Counted from the stretch's first letter, positions 53,751-62,548 are shown. The stretch is 64,000 nucleotides of DNA from JAJFKB01 sp965230515 (GCA_965230515.1 OZ246007.1:1612001-1676000), one strand, 5' to 3'. Notes: generated from the sequence alone by a model not told the origin. Made by a program: numbers and translations.

Positions 53751-55259
53751 CTACTCCTCACTCTGATCATCGCAATGGGCCATCGCCACTGCCCGAAACA
53801 TGGCGCGCGCCTTGTTCATGGTTTCCTTCCACTCCAGCCTGGGGACAGAATCAGCAACCACACCGCCACCGGCCTGCACATAAAGCGTTTGATTCTTGAT
53901 CACCGCGGTGCGTATGGCGATACAGGTATCCATATTATCTTCCCAGGAGATATAACCAACGGCGCCTCCATAGACACCACGTTTCACCGGCTCCACCTCA
54001 TCGATAATTTCCATCGCGCGAATTTTTGGCGCACCGCTGAGCGTACCGGCAGGTATGGTTGCACGCAGCACGTCAATGGCCGACAATCCAGGCATAAGTT
54101 GCCCAACCACATTGGAAACGATATGCATTACATGGGAATAGCGTTCAACCACCATATTATCGGTTAACTTGACGGTTCCTGTTTTTGCCACCCGCCCGAC
54201 ATCATTACGGCCCAGATCAATCAGCATCAAGTGCTCGGCAATCTCTTTGGGGTCACCCAGTAGATCCTCTTCCATCGCCCGGTCTTCGGCTTCGGTTTTG
54301 CCACGGCGACGGGTACCCGCAATTGGCCTGACCGTAATCAGCCCATCTTCGACCCGGGTCAGCACCTCCGGCGAGGCACCAACCACATAAAAGTCATCCA
54401 GATTCAGGTAGAACATATAGGGCGAAGGATTCAGATTGCGCAACGCCCGGTACAGGTTGATGGGCTCAGCTGTAAAAGGGATGCTCATGCGCTGCGAAGG
54501 CACCACCTGCATAATATCCCCCGCCAGCGCATACTCTTTGATCTTTTCAACCGCTTTTTCATAGTCAGGTTGAGTGAAGTTTGACTTAAATGCACTCTCC
54601 TCAATCGGCAGCTGATCAGCCGCCATATTGACCACATCGAGATTGATCTCCGACAGATTAGGTGAAGGCTCCGGCAGTCTCGAAACCAAATAATCCAGAC
54701 GCTGCTGCGCCTGTTCGTAACCACCAGGTTCTGCCGGATCAACATGGATAATTACACTGAGGGTCCCCGCCAGATTATCAAATACCAGCACCTCATCGGA
54801 CAGCATCAGTACGATATCCGGATTATCAATTACATCCGGCGGCATCGACTCTTTCAATCGCGGTTCTATATAACGAACCGTATCGTAGCCGAAATAACCC
54901 GCCAGCCCACCGTTGTAACGCGGACTGTCATCCAGCTTGGCAACACGAAACCGACCCTGAAACTCCTTGATAAATTCAAAGGGATCCTCATGCTCCATCG
55001 ACTCCACCAGCTGGCCATCGGTTTCAACGCGAATCTGGCAACCGCGCACCTTGAGGACGGTGCGACAGGGCAGGCCGATAATCGAATAGCGCCCCCATTT
55101 CTCGCCACCCTGCACCGACTCAAACATATAGGAGTAGGGCCCTGCTGCAAGCTTAAGGTATGAACTCAGGGGTGTATCCAGATCCGCCAACACAGTCCGG
55201 GTGACCGGAATCCGGTTGTAGCCCTCGGTGGCAAGTTGAGCAAATTGTTCAGGCGTCAT
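53751..55259 (-). CDS. trpE: Anthranilate synthase component I
   Basis: Converts chorismate and ammonia to anthranilate. 502 residues. The chorismate-binding half contains VVGASPEVLTRVEDG, TVRPIAGTRRRGKTEAED and LIDLGRNDVGRV. LDTPLSSYLKLA near residue 30 holds the serine linked to tryptophan feedback inhibition. 31 bp after rpe; no leader peptide for attenuation is seen in that gap. Confidence 0.97.
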   Translation of the reverse strand: MTPEQFAQLATEGYNRIPVTRTVLADLDTPLSSYLKLAAGPYSYMFESVQGGEKWGRYSIIGLPCRTVLKVRGCQIRVETDGQLVESMEHEDPFEFIKEFQGRFRVAKLDDSPRYNGGLAGYFGYDTVRYIEPRLKESMPPDVIDNPDIVLMLSDEVLVFDNLAGTLSVIIHVDPAEPGGYEQAQQRLDYLVSRLPEPSPNLSEINLDVVNMAADQLPIEESAFKSNFTQPDYEKAVEKIKEYALAGDIMQVVPSQRMSIPFTAEPINLYRALRNLNPSPYMFYLNLDDFYVVGASPEVLTRVEDGLITVRPIAGTRRRGKTEAEDRAMEEDLLGDPKEIAEHLMLIDLGRNDVGRVAKTGTVKLTDNMVVERYSHVMHIVSNVVGQLMPGLSAIDVLRATIPAGTLSGAPKIRAMEIIDEVEPVKRGVYGGAVGYISWEDNMDTCIAIRTAVIKNQTLYVQAGGGVVADSVPRLEWKETMNKARAMFRAVAMAHCDDQSEE

Positions 55260-55290
55260 GGCGGGTACCGCTTCCTTTTCTACTTCGGTA

Positions 55291-55965
55291 TTAACTCTTT
55301 ACGGTGGCCAGTGAATGGCGCATTTTGTCGATGGTTTCCCGGTAATCACCCGCGCCAAATATGGCGGATCCTGCAACAAAAGTATCAGCACCGGCCGAAG
55401 CCACCTGTGCGATATTGTCAACACCAATGCCGCCGTCTACCTCCAACCGAATATCTCGCCCGCTATCGTCTATCAGCGTACGTACCTGTTTGATTTTGCG
55501 ATAAGTTTCAGCAATAAACTTTTGCCCGCCAAATCCGGGGTTTACCGACATCAGCAGGATCATGTCCAGCTTGTCCATCACGTGCTCCAGGTGGGCTACC
55601 GATGTAGCGGGATTAAGCACCAATCCGGTCTTACAACCACCCTCTCTGATCAACTGCAGCGATCGATCAATATGTTCCGACGCTTCCGGATGGAAGGTAA
55701 TATAACTGGCACCGGCCTCGATAAAATCACCAATAATACGGTCCACCGGCTTAACCATCAGGTGCACATCTATCGGAGCAGTAACCCCATAGGAGCGTAG
55801 CGCTTTGCAGACCATCGGGCCAATCGTAAGGTTGGGCACATAATGGTTATCCATTACATCAAAGTGCACGATATCGGCACCGGCATTCAACACCGCATCA
55901 ACCTCTTCACCCAGACGGGCAAAATCTGCGGATAATATTGAGGGGGCAATTAAGTAGTCGGGCAT
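55291..55965 (-). CDS. rpe: Ribulose-phosphate 3-epimerase
   Basis: Interconverts ribulose-5-phosphate and xylulose-5-phosphate. 224 residues in a TIM barrel. IAPSILSADFARLGEE at the start, HFDVMDNHYVPNLT with the metal-binding His-Asp, MSVNPGFGGQKF and EVDGGIGVDN with the second catalytic Asp. Directly ahead of trpE; the phosphoglycolate phosphatase gene (gph) that often sits between them is missing. Confidence 0.97.
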   Translation of the reverse strand: MPDYLIAPSILSADFARLGEEVDAVLNAGADIVHFDVMDNHYVPNLTIGPMVCKALRSYGVTAPIDVHLMVKPVDRIIGDFIEAGASYITFHPEASEHIDRSLQLIREGGCKTGLVLNPATSVAHLEHVMDKLDMILLMSVNPGFGGQKFIAETYRKIKQVRTLIDDSGRDIRLEVDGGIGVDNIAQVASAGADTFVAGSAIFGAGDYRETIDKMRHSLATVKS

Positions 55966-56154
55966 TGTATTCTGACTTTTACGTTGGGGCTTGTTAACGC
56001 CGTTTTACTGGAAAGCAAACTATTCTACACACAAAAAATCTTGCCGTATATTTGCTTGGCTGAAATTCAGGCAAAGAAATTTTGCCTACAGATACCGATA
56101 AATTTCAGCCCATTCAAAGAACAAGGCTCTAACACATCCGGCTTTTGCGCTAGA

Positions 56155-57096
56155 ATGCGCGAGAAACCAACTTGCAGGCAAGCCCCATTGTTTAATCTAC
56201 TGATCATTGCAGGCGCAACCGCATCCGGAAAAACCCATCTGGGCGTACAACTGGCGCAACAGCTTAACGGCGAAATACTATCCGGCGATTCACGGCAGGT
56301 ATACCGCGGCATGGATCTGGGTACTGGCAAGGATCTGCACGAATACGGCGACATACCCTACCACCTCATTGACCTGGTCGAACCGGGAACCGAATACAGC
56401 GTTTTCGATTACCAAAGGGATTTTTATCGGGCGTTCAATGAGATACAACAGCGGCACACACTGCCCATTCTGGTAGGCGGCTCCAGCCTCTATATCGACG
56501 CTGTGGCCAGAGATTATCAATTTGTACCCGTTGATCAAGACCCGGAACTGCGCCAGCAACTGGATCAACTCAGCGACGATCAATTGCGCAGCAAACTGCT
56601 GCAACTGAAACCCGAACAACACAACACCACCGACCTTATTGAACGGGAACGGCTCTACCGCGCCATTGAGATCGCCATCGGCGAGCAAAAGACAAAAGAG
56701 AAACAGGCAACCATCGATAAGCCGGAGATCAATCCGCTCTACATTGGCATTCGCTGGGACCGGCCGATGCTGAGAAAGCGCATCGAACAACGGCTCAAAC
56801 AGCGCCTGGAGCAGGGCATGATCGATGAAGTAGAAAACCTGCTACAGCAAGGGGTGAGCCACGAGAACCTGGAACTGAAAGGACTTGAATACCGCTTCAT
56901 TTCCCAACACCTTAGAGGCCAGCTTAACTACAATGACATGTACCAAAAACTGCGCTCTGCGATCAATCAGTTCGCCAAACGGCAGGACACAGCCTTCAGA
57001 CGCTGGGAGCGACAAGGTGTTGAGATCAACTGGGTTGATGGTCATGGTGACGCGCTATCACAAGCGCTGCAAGCGATCAAACAACACACAACCTGA
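56155..57096 (+). CDS. miaA: tRNA dimethylallyltransferase MiaA-like protein
   Basis: About 313 residues from the ATG at 56155; the open frame starts earlier but the part before is not MiaA-like. P-loop GATASGKT at 20-27, SGDSRQVYRGMDLGTGKD, HLIDLVEPGTEYSV, LVGGSSLYIDA and a C-terminal FAKRQDTAFRRW. The enzyme adds an isopentenyl group to A37 of tRNAs reading U-first codons. The DSRQVYRGMDLGTGKD form differs from the usual proteobacterial DSMQVYRGMDIGTAKP and the gene is not beside mutL-hfq, so it may be a second, divergent copy. Confidence 0.85.
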   Translation: MREKPTCRQAPLFNLLIIAGATASGKTHLGVQLAQQLNGEILSGDSRQVYRGMDLGTGKDLHEYGDIPYHLIDLVEPGTEYSVFDYQRDFYRAFNEIQQRHTLPILVGGSSLYIDAVARDYQFVPVDQDPELRQQLDQLSDDQLRSKLLQLKPEQHNTTDLIERERLYRAIEIAIGEQKTKEKQATIDKPEINPLYIGIRWDRPMLRKRIEQRLKQRLEQGMIDEVENLLQQGVSHENLELKGLEYRFISQHLRGQLNYNDMYQKLRSAINQFAKRQDTAFRRWERQGVEINWVDGHGDALSQALQAIKQHTT

Positions 57097-57133
57097 ACCG
57101 CTCAATCCGCTGTGCTGACCCCACCGGATACCC

Positions 57134-57622
57134 TTAATCGCACGCTGCATACTGTGGATCCTGCAACCATTCTGGCGCACTTCGCTTTGTCCATTTCGCA
57201 AACGCCATCTTTTCCCCCAGATAAAACTGCCGGTAGGCCTTAACCGCATCACCAGGCACTTTATACTGGTCAGGCATGGCCTGGGCAAACTCCGTCAAAC
57301 CTTTTTTGTGATAGCCATGCCCGGCAATATCTTTAAGCACTTTGATTGATTTATGGTCATCCTGTTTCGCAAAACGAAACCGATACTCCCGGTTAAGTGC
57401 GATGGCCAGATCCTGCAACCAGATAAAATTATCGAAAGATTGTTCCACCCAAAGCACACAGGGATGATGGATGTGTGTCGACCGATAAGGCGTACTGAAG
57501 CCCTTCTTATTGAGCGCCGTGCAGAGCATCTGCACACTTTCGAGAATCATTTTGACCACATGCTGATCGCAGTGATACTGCGCGCACTGGTTGATATCCC
57601 GATCCAGAATAAAAATATTCAT
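57134..57622 (-). CDS. Conserved protein of unknown function (phage- and bacteria-wide family)
   Basis: 162 residues. Starts MNIFILDRDINQCAQYHCDQHVVKM, given here in part: residues 15-23 QYHCDQHVV are strongly conserved, followed by HIHHPCVLWVEQS, EYRFRF, and KWTKRSAPEWL at the end. I recognise the pattern from phage and bacterial proteins without a known function; the His-Cys-Asp-His cluster suggests a metal site or nuclease. Convergent with miaA. Confidence 0.65.
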   Translation of the reverse strand: MNIFILDRDINQCAQYHCDQHVVKMILESVQMLCTALNKKGFSTPYRSTHIHHPCVLWVEQSFDNFIWLQDLAIALNREYRFRFAKQDDHKSIKVLKDIAGHGYHKKGLTEFAQAMPDQYKVPGDAVKAYRQFYLGEKMAFAKWTKRSAPEWLQDPQYAACD

Positions 57623-57671
57623 TCAATACGGCCCGCTTTGCACTCCCGTTTACAGGAGTTACGCTGGAATA

Positions 57672-58163
57672 CTATTCCCTATACAACACAGAGATCAATG
57701 CTCGTGGCTCAACTCCGTTATCGATGGCAATCTCAATAATCGATTTTTCAGAACCACCTACCTGAAAACCGGCAGCAAGGAATTTTGCAACGATACCATC
57801 GGCATCCTGATCCAGCAAAGTAGCCACCTCACTCAAGGGTGCGGCCTCAACACTGCGAACCAGTTGCATCATCGGATTACCGCCCCCCTCACTAGCGGCA
57901 GTGATCACCAGACTTCCAGTAGCCATCAACACCAAAGCCATAACACCCAGCGCTTTTTGTTGACGAAAATAGTTTTTGAACGCTGACCAGTGATTAAGCA
58001 GATGAAGCAAAATCCCGAGCGCAAACACCAGACCAATCCATTCATGAGCCAGTTCCAAAGGACCGGCCACATGGAAAAACATCAGGATTCCGGAAACAGC
58101 GACAAAGAGACCGGCTCCGATTATCATTGGTGTTGACCATTTTCGTGTATTGATATTTCTCAT
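57672..58163 (-). CDS. DUF4405 membrane protein
   Basis: 163 residues with three hydrophobic helices (residues 12-32, 37-58, 74-90) and histidines in HEWIGLVFALGILLHLLNHW, the DUF4405 pattern resembling cytochrome-b-like haem-binding helices. After residue 95 comes a soluble domain repeating EVATLLDQDADGIVAKFLAAG-type turns. Possibly a small haem or sensor membrane protein. Upstream lie CpxR-like direct repeats. Confidence 0.75.
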   Translation of the reverse strand: MRNINTRKWSTPMIIGAGLFVAVSGILMFFHVAGPLELAHEWIGLVFALGILLHLLNHWSAFKNYFRQQKALGVMALVLMATGSLVITAASEGGGNPMMQLVRSVEAAPLSEVATLLDQDADGIVAKFLAAGFQVGGSEKSIIEIAIDNGVEPRALISVLYRE

Positions 58164-58235
58164 GCTTTACCCTCAGATTGATACGTTTTATTGGAAAACT
58201 GCTGTCTCGACACGATCGCGAGTATGCTGAATTCC

Positions 58236-58274
58236 AATGTAAGTTTGGGTAAAGCCAATGTAAAAAAATGTAAG
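58236..58274. promoter_or_regulatory. Phased AATGTAA direct repeats, CpxR-like box
   Basis: AATGTAAG occurs at 58236 and 58267 and AATGTAAA at 58257, spaced 21 and 10 bp, so all lie on one face of the helix. GTAAA-N5-GTAAG (58260-58274) fits the CpxR consensus. About 70-110 bp ahead of the DUF4405 gene. Confidence 0.4.
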
Positions 58275-58353
58275 TATTGGATAGCGCCTGGAGCTGCCAG
58301 TGACGGAAAACCCTACTCTGTTTTTAGGCACCCTTCCCTTTCAATTGCCTCTT

Positions 58354-58635
58354 TCAGTCAATCCCAATGCCGCCATCACCGGATTTCACAATGCGGCCGA
58401 TAGATCTTAGGCTGAACGCTATCGTTTGATAAGGAAGATAAATAACTAATTCCAACAGTTCGAACCACGCGCTATCTTCTTTATATCCGCCAGGCCACAA
58501 ATATTTTGCCAAAATGAAACCACCGATACAGCAAAGCAAAACGTAGATATTAAAACCGTTAACAACAAGATCATACGCCAGATACACGCTAACACAGAAC
58601 GCCATCACTGAGAGAATTAAACGAAACACTGCCAT
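58354..58635 (-). CDS. Small inner-membrane protein of unknown function
   Basis: 93 residues with two clear membrane helices (residues 5-25 and 28-50) and an amphipathic C-terminal helix around ELLELVIYLPYQTIAFSLRS. A GGYKED turn links them. I recognise no family. Codon use and the ATG at 58635 with an AGGACAAC context fit a real gene. Confidence 0.55.
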   Translation of the reverse strand: MAVFRLILSVMAFCVSVYLAYDLVVNGFNIYVLLCCIGGFILAKYLWPGGYKEDSAWFELLELVIYLPYQTIAFSLRSIGRIVKSGDGGIGID

Positions 58636-58694
58636 GTGGTTGTCCTCATAGAAATTCGGGCTCCATGAATAACTTTCTGCGCCGTGTATTCGCT

Positions 58695-59042
58695 CTAAAC
58701 TTCAGCGGCAATAACCGAGATCTCTACTAACAGCGCTTCGCGAGCCATCTTTGCCTCTACGCAAGCTCGAGCGGGTGCATGTCCCTCAGGCACCCAATTA
58801 TCCCAAACCTCATTCATCTCTGCGAAACACCTCATGTCTTTAATATAAATGGTCGCAGATAAAATATGCTGCCGGCTGCTTCCCGCCTGCTCGAGAAGCG
58901 CATCAACTTTTTCCAACATACTGGTCGTCTGCTCCCTGATACCCTCGTTGGCGTCCTTACAGACCTGCCCGCATAGATAAATTACTCCATTGTGCTTTAC
59001 AATCCGACTCATTCGCTGGCCGGTTTCCTGCCGATCGATCAT
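58695..59042 (-). CDS. RidA-family (YjgF/UK114) deaminase
   Basis: 115 residues. Family marks are SRIVKHNGVIYLCGQV at the start and GHAPARACVEAKMAREALLVEI at the end, split here; the arginine after APA is the catalytic anchor for the carboxylate. Members hydrolyse reactive enamines and imines from PLP enzymes. This one belongs to the subgroup with the GQV/CGQV start. Not in an operon. Confidence 0.92.
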   Translation of the reverse strand: MIDRQETGQRMSRIVKHNGVIYLCGQVCKDANEGIREQTTSMLEKVDALLEQAGSSRQHILSATIYIKDMRCFAEMNEVWDNWVPEGHAPARACVEAKMAREALLVEISVIAAEV

Positions 59043-59154
59043 GCTTACAACCTGATGTTATTTATTGAATTAATGGATTTTAGTGGGGTAACGGCAACTT
59101 ATGATTTTCAGAGGGATTATTTTTCAACCAACCGATCAAGTTTTAAACCCTCCG

Positions 59155-59186
59155 TCACCTAATTGTTCTCTCACCTAATTGTTCTC
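59155..59186. repeat. Perfect 16-bp tandem duplication
   Basis: TCACCTAATTGTTCTC at 59155-59170 is repeated at once at 59171-59186. It adjoins the first copy of the secreted-gene repeat, and ACCTAATT recurs near the second copy (60191 and 60251). Confidence 0.8.
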
Positions 59187-59197
59187 CGCAAGTGATA

Positions 59198-59228
59198 CCA
59201 TGAAAAGTATTATCTGACGCTACTATTC
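59198..59228 (-). repeat. Secreted-gene repeat, copy 1 (diverged)
   Basis: Plus strand CCATGAAAAGTATTATCTG then ACGCTACTATTC. Lies 40 bp after the stop of the 59269-60123 gene. The most diverged of three copies. Confidence 0.65.
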
Positions 59229-59268
59229 TCTGGCCACAGACACTACCTAAAACAGAGAGCCAAAACCA

Positions 59269-60123
59269 CTATTTAATTAGGATGATGGGTACGTCCTGCA
59301 CACAACCCACCGAATCTCCCGCCAGACATTTTGATGCAGAGCTGCCTGACCCATCAAACATCATACTCAAACCAACGAGCATCGCCTCCGCTAACAGCTT
59401 ATTGTCTTCTTCCCTTCGCTTTTCAACGAGCGCTTTGTATTTAACAACGGCTTTCAGCGAAGCCATATAGTTATAGATTGGGAAATTGGTGTAGTCTTTC
59501 CTAATCTCTTCAATCGATTTGTCTCTACCCCAGCTCTGGTTGGCCGCATAGAAGTGCTCAGAATCCCTGCTCCCTTTACCTGCTTCACCAAAAATGTTCG
59601 GCCCGAATACATCAAAATCATCCCTGCCGGGCTGATTAAATTTAAACCATGCCACTGCAAACGGAAACAGTTGGTCGTGATGTTGCGGCTTTCCGATATA
59701 AACGGAATTATCTCTAACAAAAATGTTAGAAAAAAACAGTTTCATATTGACGTTTTTAAAGTCCTTTCCAGGAAAGAGCGTTTTGACTCCCTTGCAATGT
59801 CGGTCAAGAATATCTTGTGTGATGGGTCGAAACTGGTTCCACAAGTCTTTACGCGTGTAAAAAGTATCGGGGCGTTTGTCAACAAATACAGAGGTATGAA
59901 TAACTGAATCACATCTTGGCACAGGCTTTTTTTGCATCGCACTCTGAAGAGGATCTTTTTGCCAGTACACGTGCGCATCTTTATATTGATAAACAATATA
60001 ATCATCGCTATACAAAATTGATTTCGCTGGCCAGAACTGACCATACAGCTTTTCCCCTTGCGGCTGGCCAAACGCCAAATTGCTGACAACCAGTGCAAAC
60101 AAAAGTCCTGTTTTATTCCACAT
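59269..60123 (-). CDS. Secreted protein of unknown function
   Basis: 284 residues with a signal peptide (TGLLFALVVSNLAFG). The mature chain is rich in aromatic and charged residues and has three scattered cysteines in the middle and end (for example DRHCKG and SKCLAGDSVGCVQD, a likely disulphide pair). Motifs such as NVNMKLFFSNIFVRDNS do not lead me to a family. AT-richer than the phenol block. Each of the three genes in this cluster is followed by the same short repeat. Confidence 0.6.
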   Translation of the reverse strand: MWNKTGLLFALVVSNLAFGQPQGEKLYGQFWPAKSILYSDDYIVYQYKDAHVYWQKDPLQSAMQKKPVPRCDSVIHTSVFVDKRPDTFYTRKDLWNQFRPITQDILDRHCKGVKTLFPGKDFKNVNMKLFFSNIFVRDNSVYIGKPQHHDQLFPFAVAWFKFNQPGRDDFDVFGPNIFGEAGKGSRDSEHFYAANQSWGRDKSIEEIRKDYTNFPIYNYMASLKAVVKYKALVEKRREEDNKLLAEAMLVGLSMMFDGSGSSASKCLAGDSVGCVQDVPIILIK

Positions 60124-60207
60124 ATGATTTCCTCAGGCAGATGTCGATACGATTAATCGATAAAGATGACGCTAGCTCCAAGGACAGTGAACCTAATTAA
60201 CATCTCG

Positions 60208-60250
60208 CCATGAAAAGTGTCATCTGACCCTACTTTTGGTGACCCTACTT
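60208..60250 (-). repeat. Secreted-gene repeat, copy 2
   Basis: Plus strand CCATGAAAAGTGTCATCTG, then ACCCTACTTTTGG and a second TGACCCTACTT at 60240. On the minus strand AAAAGT-N14-ACTTTT can fold. 17 bp after the stop of the 60267-60695 gene. Confidence 0.75.
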
Positions 60251-60266
60251 ACCTAATTTGTTAGCT

Positions 60267-60695
60267 TTAAAAACTTGCAAACATTAACTGAATTTTATCA
60301 TCGGTATTGAAGGTATTTAGCACCCACCTATCCTTTGGTTTATAGAAATAGAATTTCCAGCGCATCATGTGCTTCTCAAACTTCTGAATATACATTACAA
60401 GCATCAGCGATTCTCCTACTTCTTGAATGCGGGAAAACTCCATGCCCACTGTTTTACCAAACCGTTGATTAATAACTGGCGCTTGCATTTTAAGAGAATT
60501 TAAGACCCCCTCAAATTCATGCTCTGGGATTATCAAATAAGGCTTTGCAAGCTTCAGCCCACTTTCCACATCCCCTCTTCCAATGTGCTGCATTATTGAT
60601 AAAGCAAGATTCTTAGCTGCTTCTTTATCTTTGAGCATATCTGCATGAGTAACTGTACAGGAGAGCGCAAACAGAAAACTCAGAACATACTTCAT
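60267..60695 (-). CDS. Small secreted protein of unknown function
   Basis: 142 residues from the ATG at 60695 (MKYVLSFLFALSCTVTHA, a signal peptide; AAGGAG upstream). The frame opens at 60737. The mature part is one small alpha/beta domain with DVESGLKLAKPYLIIPEHEF and a C-terminal KFYFYKPKDRWVLNTFN, similar in feel to NTF2-like periplasmic proteins, but I cannot name the family. Confidence 0.6.
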   Translation of the reverse strand: MKYVLSFLFALSCTVTHADMLKDKEAAKNLALSIMQHIGRGDVESGLKLAKPYLIIPEHEFEGVLNSLKMQAPVINQRFGKTVGMEFSRIQEVGESLMLVMYIQKFEKHMMRWKFYFYKPKDRWVLNTFNTDDKIQLMFASF

Positions 60696-60722
60696 TGAAT
60701 ACTCCTTTTTGTGGTTGAGAAA

Positions 60723-60762
60723 AATGAAAAGTGCCATCTGACCTCACTTTTCACCCCACTTT
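60723..60762 (-). repeat. Secreted-gene repeat, copy 3
   Basis: Plus strand AATGAAAAGTGCCATCTGAC, then CTCACTTTTC and ACCCCACTTT. On the minus strand GAAAAGT-N14-ACTTTTC is a 7-bp stem. 9 bp after the stop of the 60772-61509 gene. Confidence 0.75.
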
Positions 60763-60771
60763 CGCAAAAAT

Positions 60772-61509
60772 CTAGAAACTTTGTTCCACCTTATATGCTA
60801 TCGAACTTCCATTCGCTTCCAATATTTCAAACTTGACGTTTTTAAAGATAACGTCCGCACCCTTGGATAAACTGCTATGAAATTCCTGAAAATAGTCTGG
60901 CTTAGCAGAGTCTCCAGAATATTCCTTATACACAAATTTAACCTTGTCGCCCTCCCGGCCGTTGTAAACTATCTCCTGTACAAAATTGTCTTTACTTGAC
61001 GATGCTTGCTTTAAAAACTGAAGATTATCAAAATCCTGTTTTAGCTCAGCTCGTTGACTTAAAAAAGCCATAAATATGTTTCCATTTGGCTCTTTACAAA
61101 TATCTGCAGCGATTAAAGGTGCCCCAGGGCAATTGAAGTTAGTCGTACCGTCCGCCAAGGTGCGTCTAGTATTTACCGTACCATAACAATCAGCCTGCTT
61201 TTTATTGGTCTGGTACTTCCCCCGAAAAAAGACTGTCTGTGGCTCAACAGTTAAAGCACAGGTCCAAATAGAAGAGTCACCATCTGCTTTGTTAAATTTG
61301 GTTTGCTTGGTAATATTCAGCGCGTCCCGTAACTCCAATTTCCCTTTTTTAATAATTGTATCGCCAATGTTTTTTCTAACCAGTTCCTCTGAAGGCGGAT
61401 AACTAACTAAACTGATATTATCGCTTTCACCCTGAGTGTAGGGAACTATTGGACTTGAACCACAACCAACCAGACATAGCAGTACGATAGATAATAGTGC
61501 GTACTTCAT
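60772..61509 (-). CDS. Lipoprotein of unknown function
   Basis: 245 residues with a lipobox (LLCLVGCGSSP). After it come two strand-rich stretches with paired cysteines (SIWTCALTVEP, KKQADCYGTV, NFNCPGAPLIAADICKEPNG), which suggest disulphides in the periplasm. The end, FKNVKFEILEANGSSIAYKVEQSF, is split by turns. I do not recognise the family. First of the three repeat-linked genes. Confidence 0.6.
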   Translation of the reverse strand: MKYALLSIVLLCLVGCGSSPIVPYTQGESDNISLVSYPPSEELVRKNIGDTIIKKGKLELRDALNITKQTKFNKADGDSSIWTCALTVEPQTVFFRGKYQTNKKQADCYGTVNTRRTLADGTTNFNCPGAPLIAADICKEPNGNIFMAFLSQRAELKQDFDNLQFLKQASSSKDNFVQEIVYNGREGDKVKFVYKEYSGDSAKPDYFQEFHSSLSKGADVIFKNVKFEILEANGSSIAYKVEQSF

Positions 61510-61872
61510 AAGTTAATCCTCTTTATTAGTTATTTTAAATTACATTCTGTAGTTCTATTTTCAGCATCTAGCCAATGCCGCAATACCCACGGCATAAATC
61601 CAACTACAAAGCAGCCAAATCTCGGAGTATAAAGGTGATGGTGGGGTATGCAGTATTCTGGAAAAAGAGTTCCTGATGCCATCTTCGCCATTCCTTTGAG
61701 CATTCCATGATAGCGCCACGGGGGGCGTTACTATCCCACAACGGTGGGTTCGTGATTAGGGGGAAATACTACCCGATTGCGCGAAAAAAACAACATCCAA
61801 CAATTGCTTTGGCGGGCAGCCTATACATGACCACGCTGACGGGCGGGCACCCGTTAGCGTCTAAAAGCCGGG
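61510..61872. other. Intergenic region with hairpins, no gene
   Basis: A 363-bp gap. It holds the promoter region of the lipoprotein gene on the left, a small hairpin CCCAC-AACG-GTGGG (61734-61747), and an 11-bp stem ACGCTGACGGG / CCCGTTAGCGT (61833-61843, 61850-61860, one mismatch) 12 bp after the haemoglobin gene's stop, which probably ends its transcript though no T tract follows. A weak 90-codon frame at 61707-61979 is not credible. Confidence 0.5.
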
Positions 61873-62244
61873 TTAAGCCTCTACGATATCCTCTTTCAGG
61901 CTGGACACAAATGCGACCACTTCGTCACACTCCTGCACAGGTACTTTTAGAGCCTGCATGGTGTCACCGGCATGACTGAAGAAAATATCCCAGTCACTTT
62001 CGCTGATCTTCATCCCTTTATGGGACAGTTTCATATCCCGCCCGGTGTAATAAACTGATCCACCGGCGTTAGCGCACAGGTAATCAATCAGCAACTGCTT
62101 CTCTCTGGCGATGCCATCATTACCGCGATATTGCCAGAAGCGGCCCAGCTGTGAGTCTGCCTGGAGTCTCGGCAGCAGGTCATCGACAAATGCGGTTATG
62201 CCATCATACCCGCCCAGACGTTCGTAAAGTGATAATTGACTCAT
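61873..62244 (-). CDS. Group I truncated haemoglobin
   Basis: 123 residues in the short 2-on-2 globin fold. SLYERLGGYDGITAFVDDL at the start is the group I signature, GRFWQYRG-type segment around residue 36-41, and the proximal haem ligand His75 in KLSHKGMKIS. Binds O2 and NO and can act as NO dioxygenase. Its place 300 bp from the nor genes fits protection against nitric oxide made during denitrification. Confidence 0.92.
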   Translation of the reverse strand: MSQLSLYERLGGYDGITAFVDDLLPRLQADSQLGRFWQYRGNDGIAREKQLLIDYLCANAGGSVYYTGRDMKLSHKGMKISESDWDIFFSHAGDTMQALKVPVQECDEVVAFVSSLKEDIVEA

Positions 62245-62548
62245 AGCAGCTTGCCCAAGCTTTCGTTTCCTTTTCTCCCTGCGCGCCGGGTGGTGTCGAC
62301 CATAAATAAGTTCCTTCGCAGGATCGCAGATTCATCGCATGATGAGTCTGATCGAGCCCTAAAGCAGGGGGGGTTCGCAGCAGAAAATAAGCTTTAAAGA
62401 CTAAGAGAGCCAACTTACAATTCCCCTGCAACCCTGCGAAGGTTTAAACAACTGACTATAGCTATATAGAGCAACAGACGTGCCAATTGCTATGTGGTTG
62501 ATTTAATAGATTATTATTTTTTATAATGTCTGTTTGACAACATCATAG
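62245..62548. other. Upstream region of the truncated haemoglobin gene
   Basis: About 300 bp without a credible gene; it should hold the haemoglobin promoter. An AT-rich stretch (62440-62530) is the likely place, but I find no convincing -35/-10, FNR (TTGAT-N4-ATCAA) or NorR (GT-N7-AC) site. The 38-bp palindrome at its right edge is listed separately. Confidence 0.4.

Noticed and set aside
61795..61878. ATCCAAC...GTTAAGC pair around a hairpin, resembling an integron attC site (RYYYAAC...GTTRRRY)
   Set aside because: The hairpin is off-centre (31 bp on one side, 11 on the other), the two end boxes do not pair beyond GTT/AAC, and no integrase is in the window. The right box lies in the haemoglobin gene.
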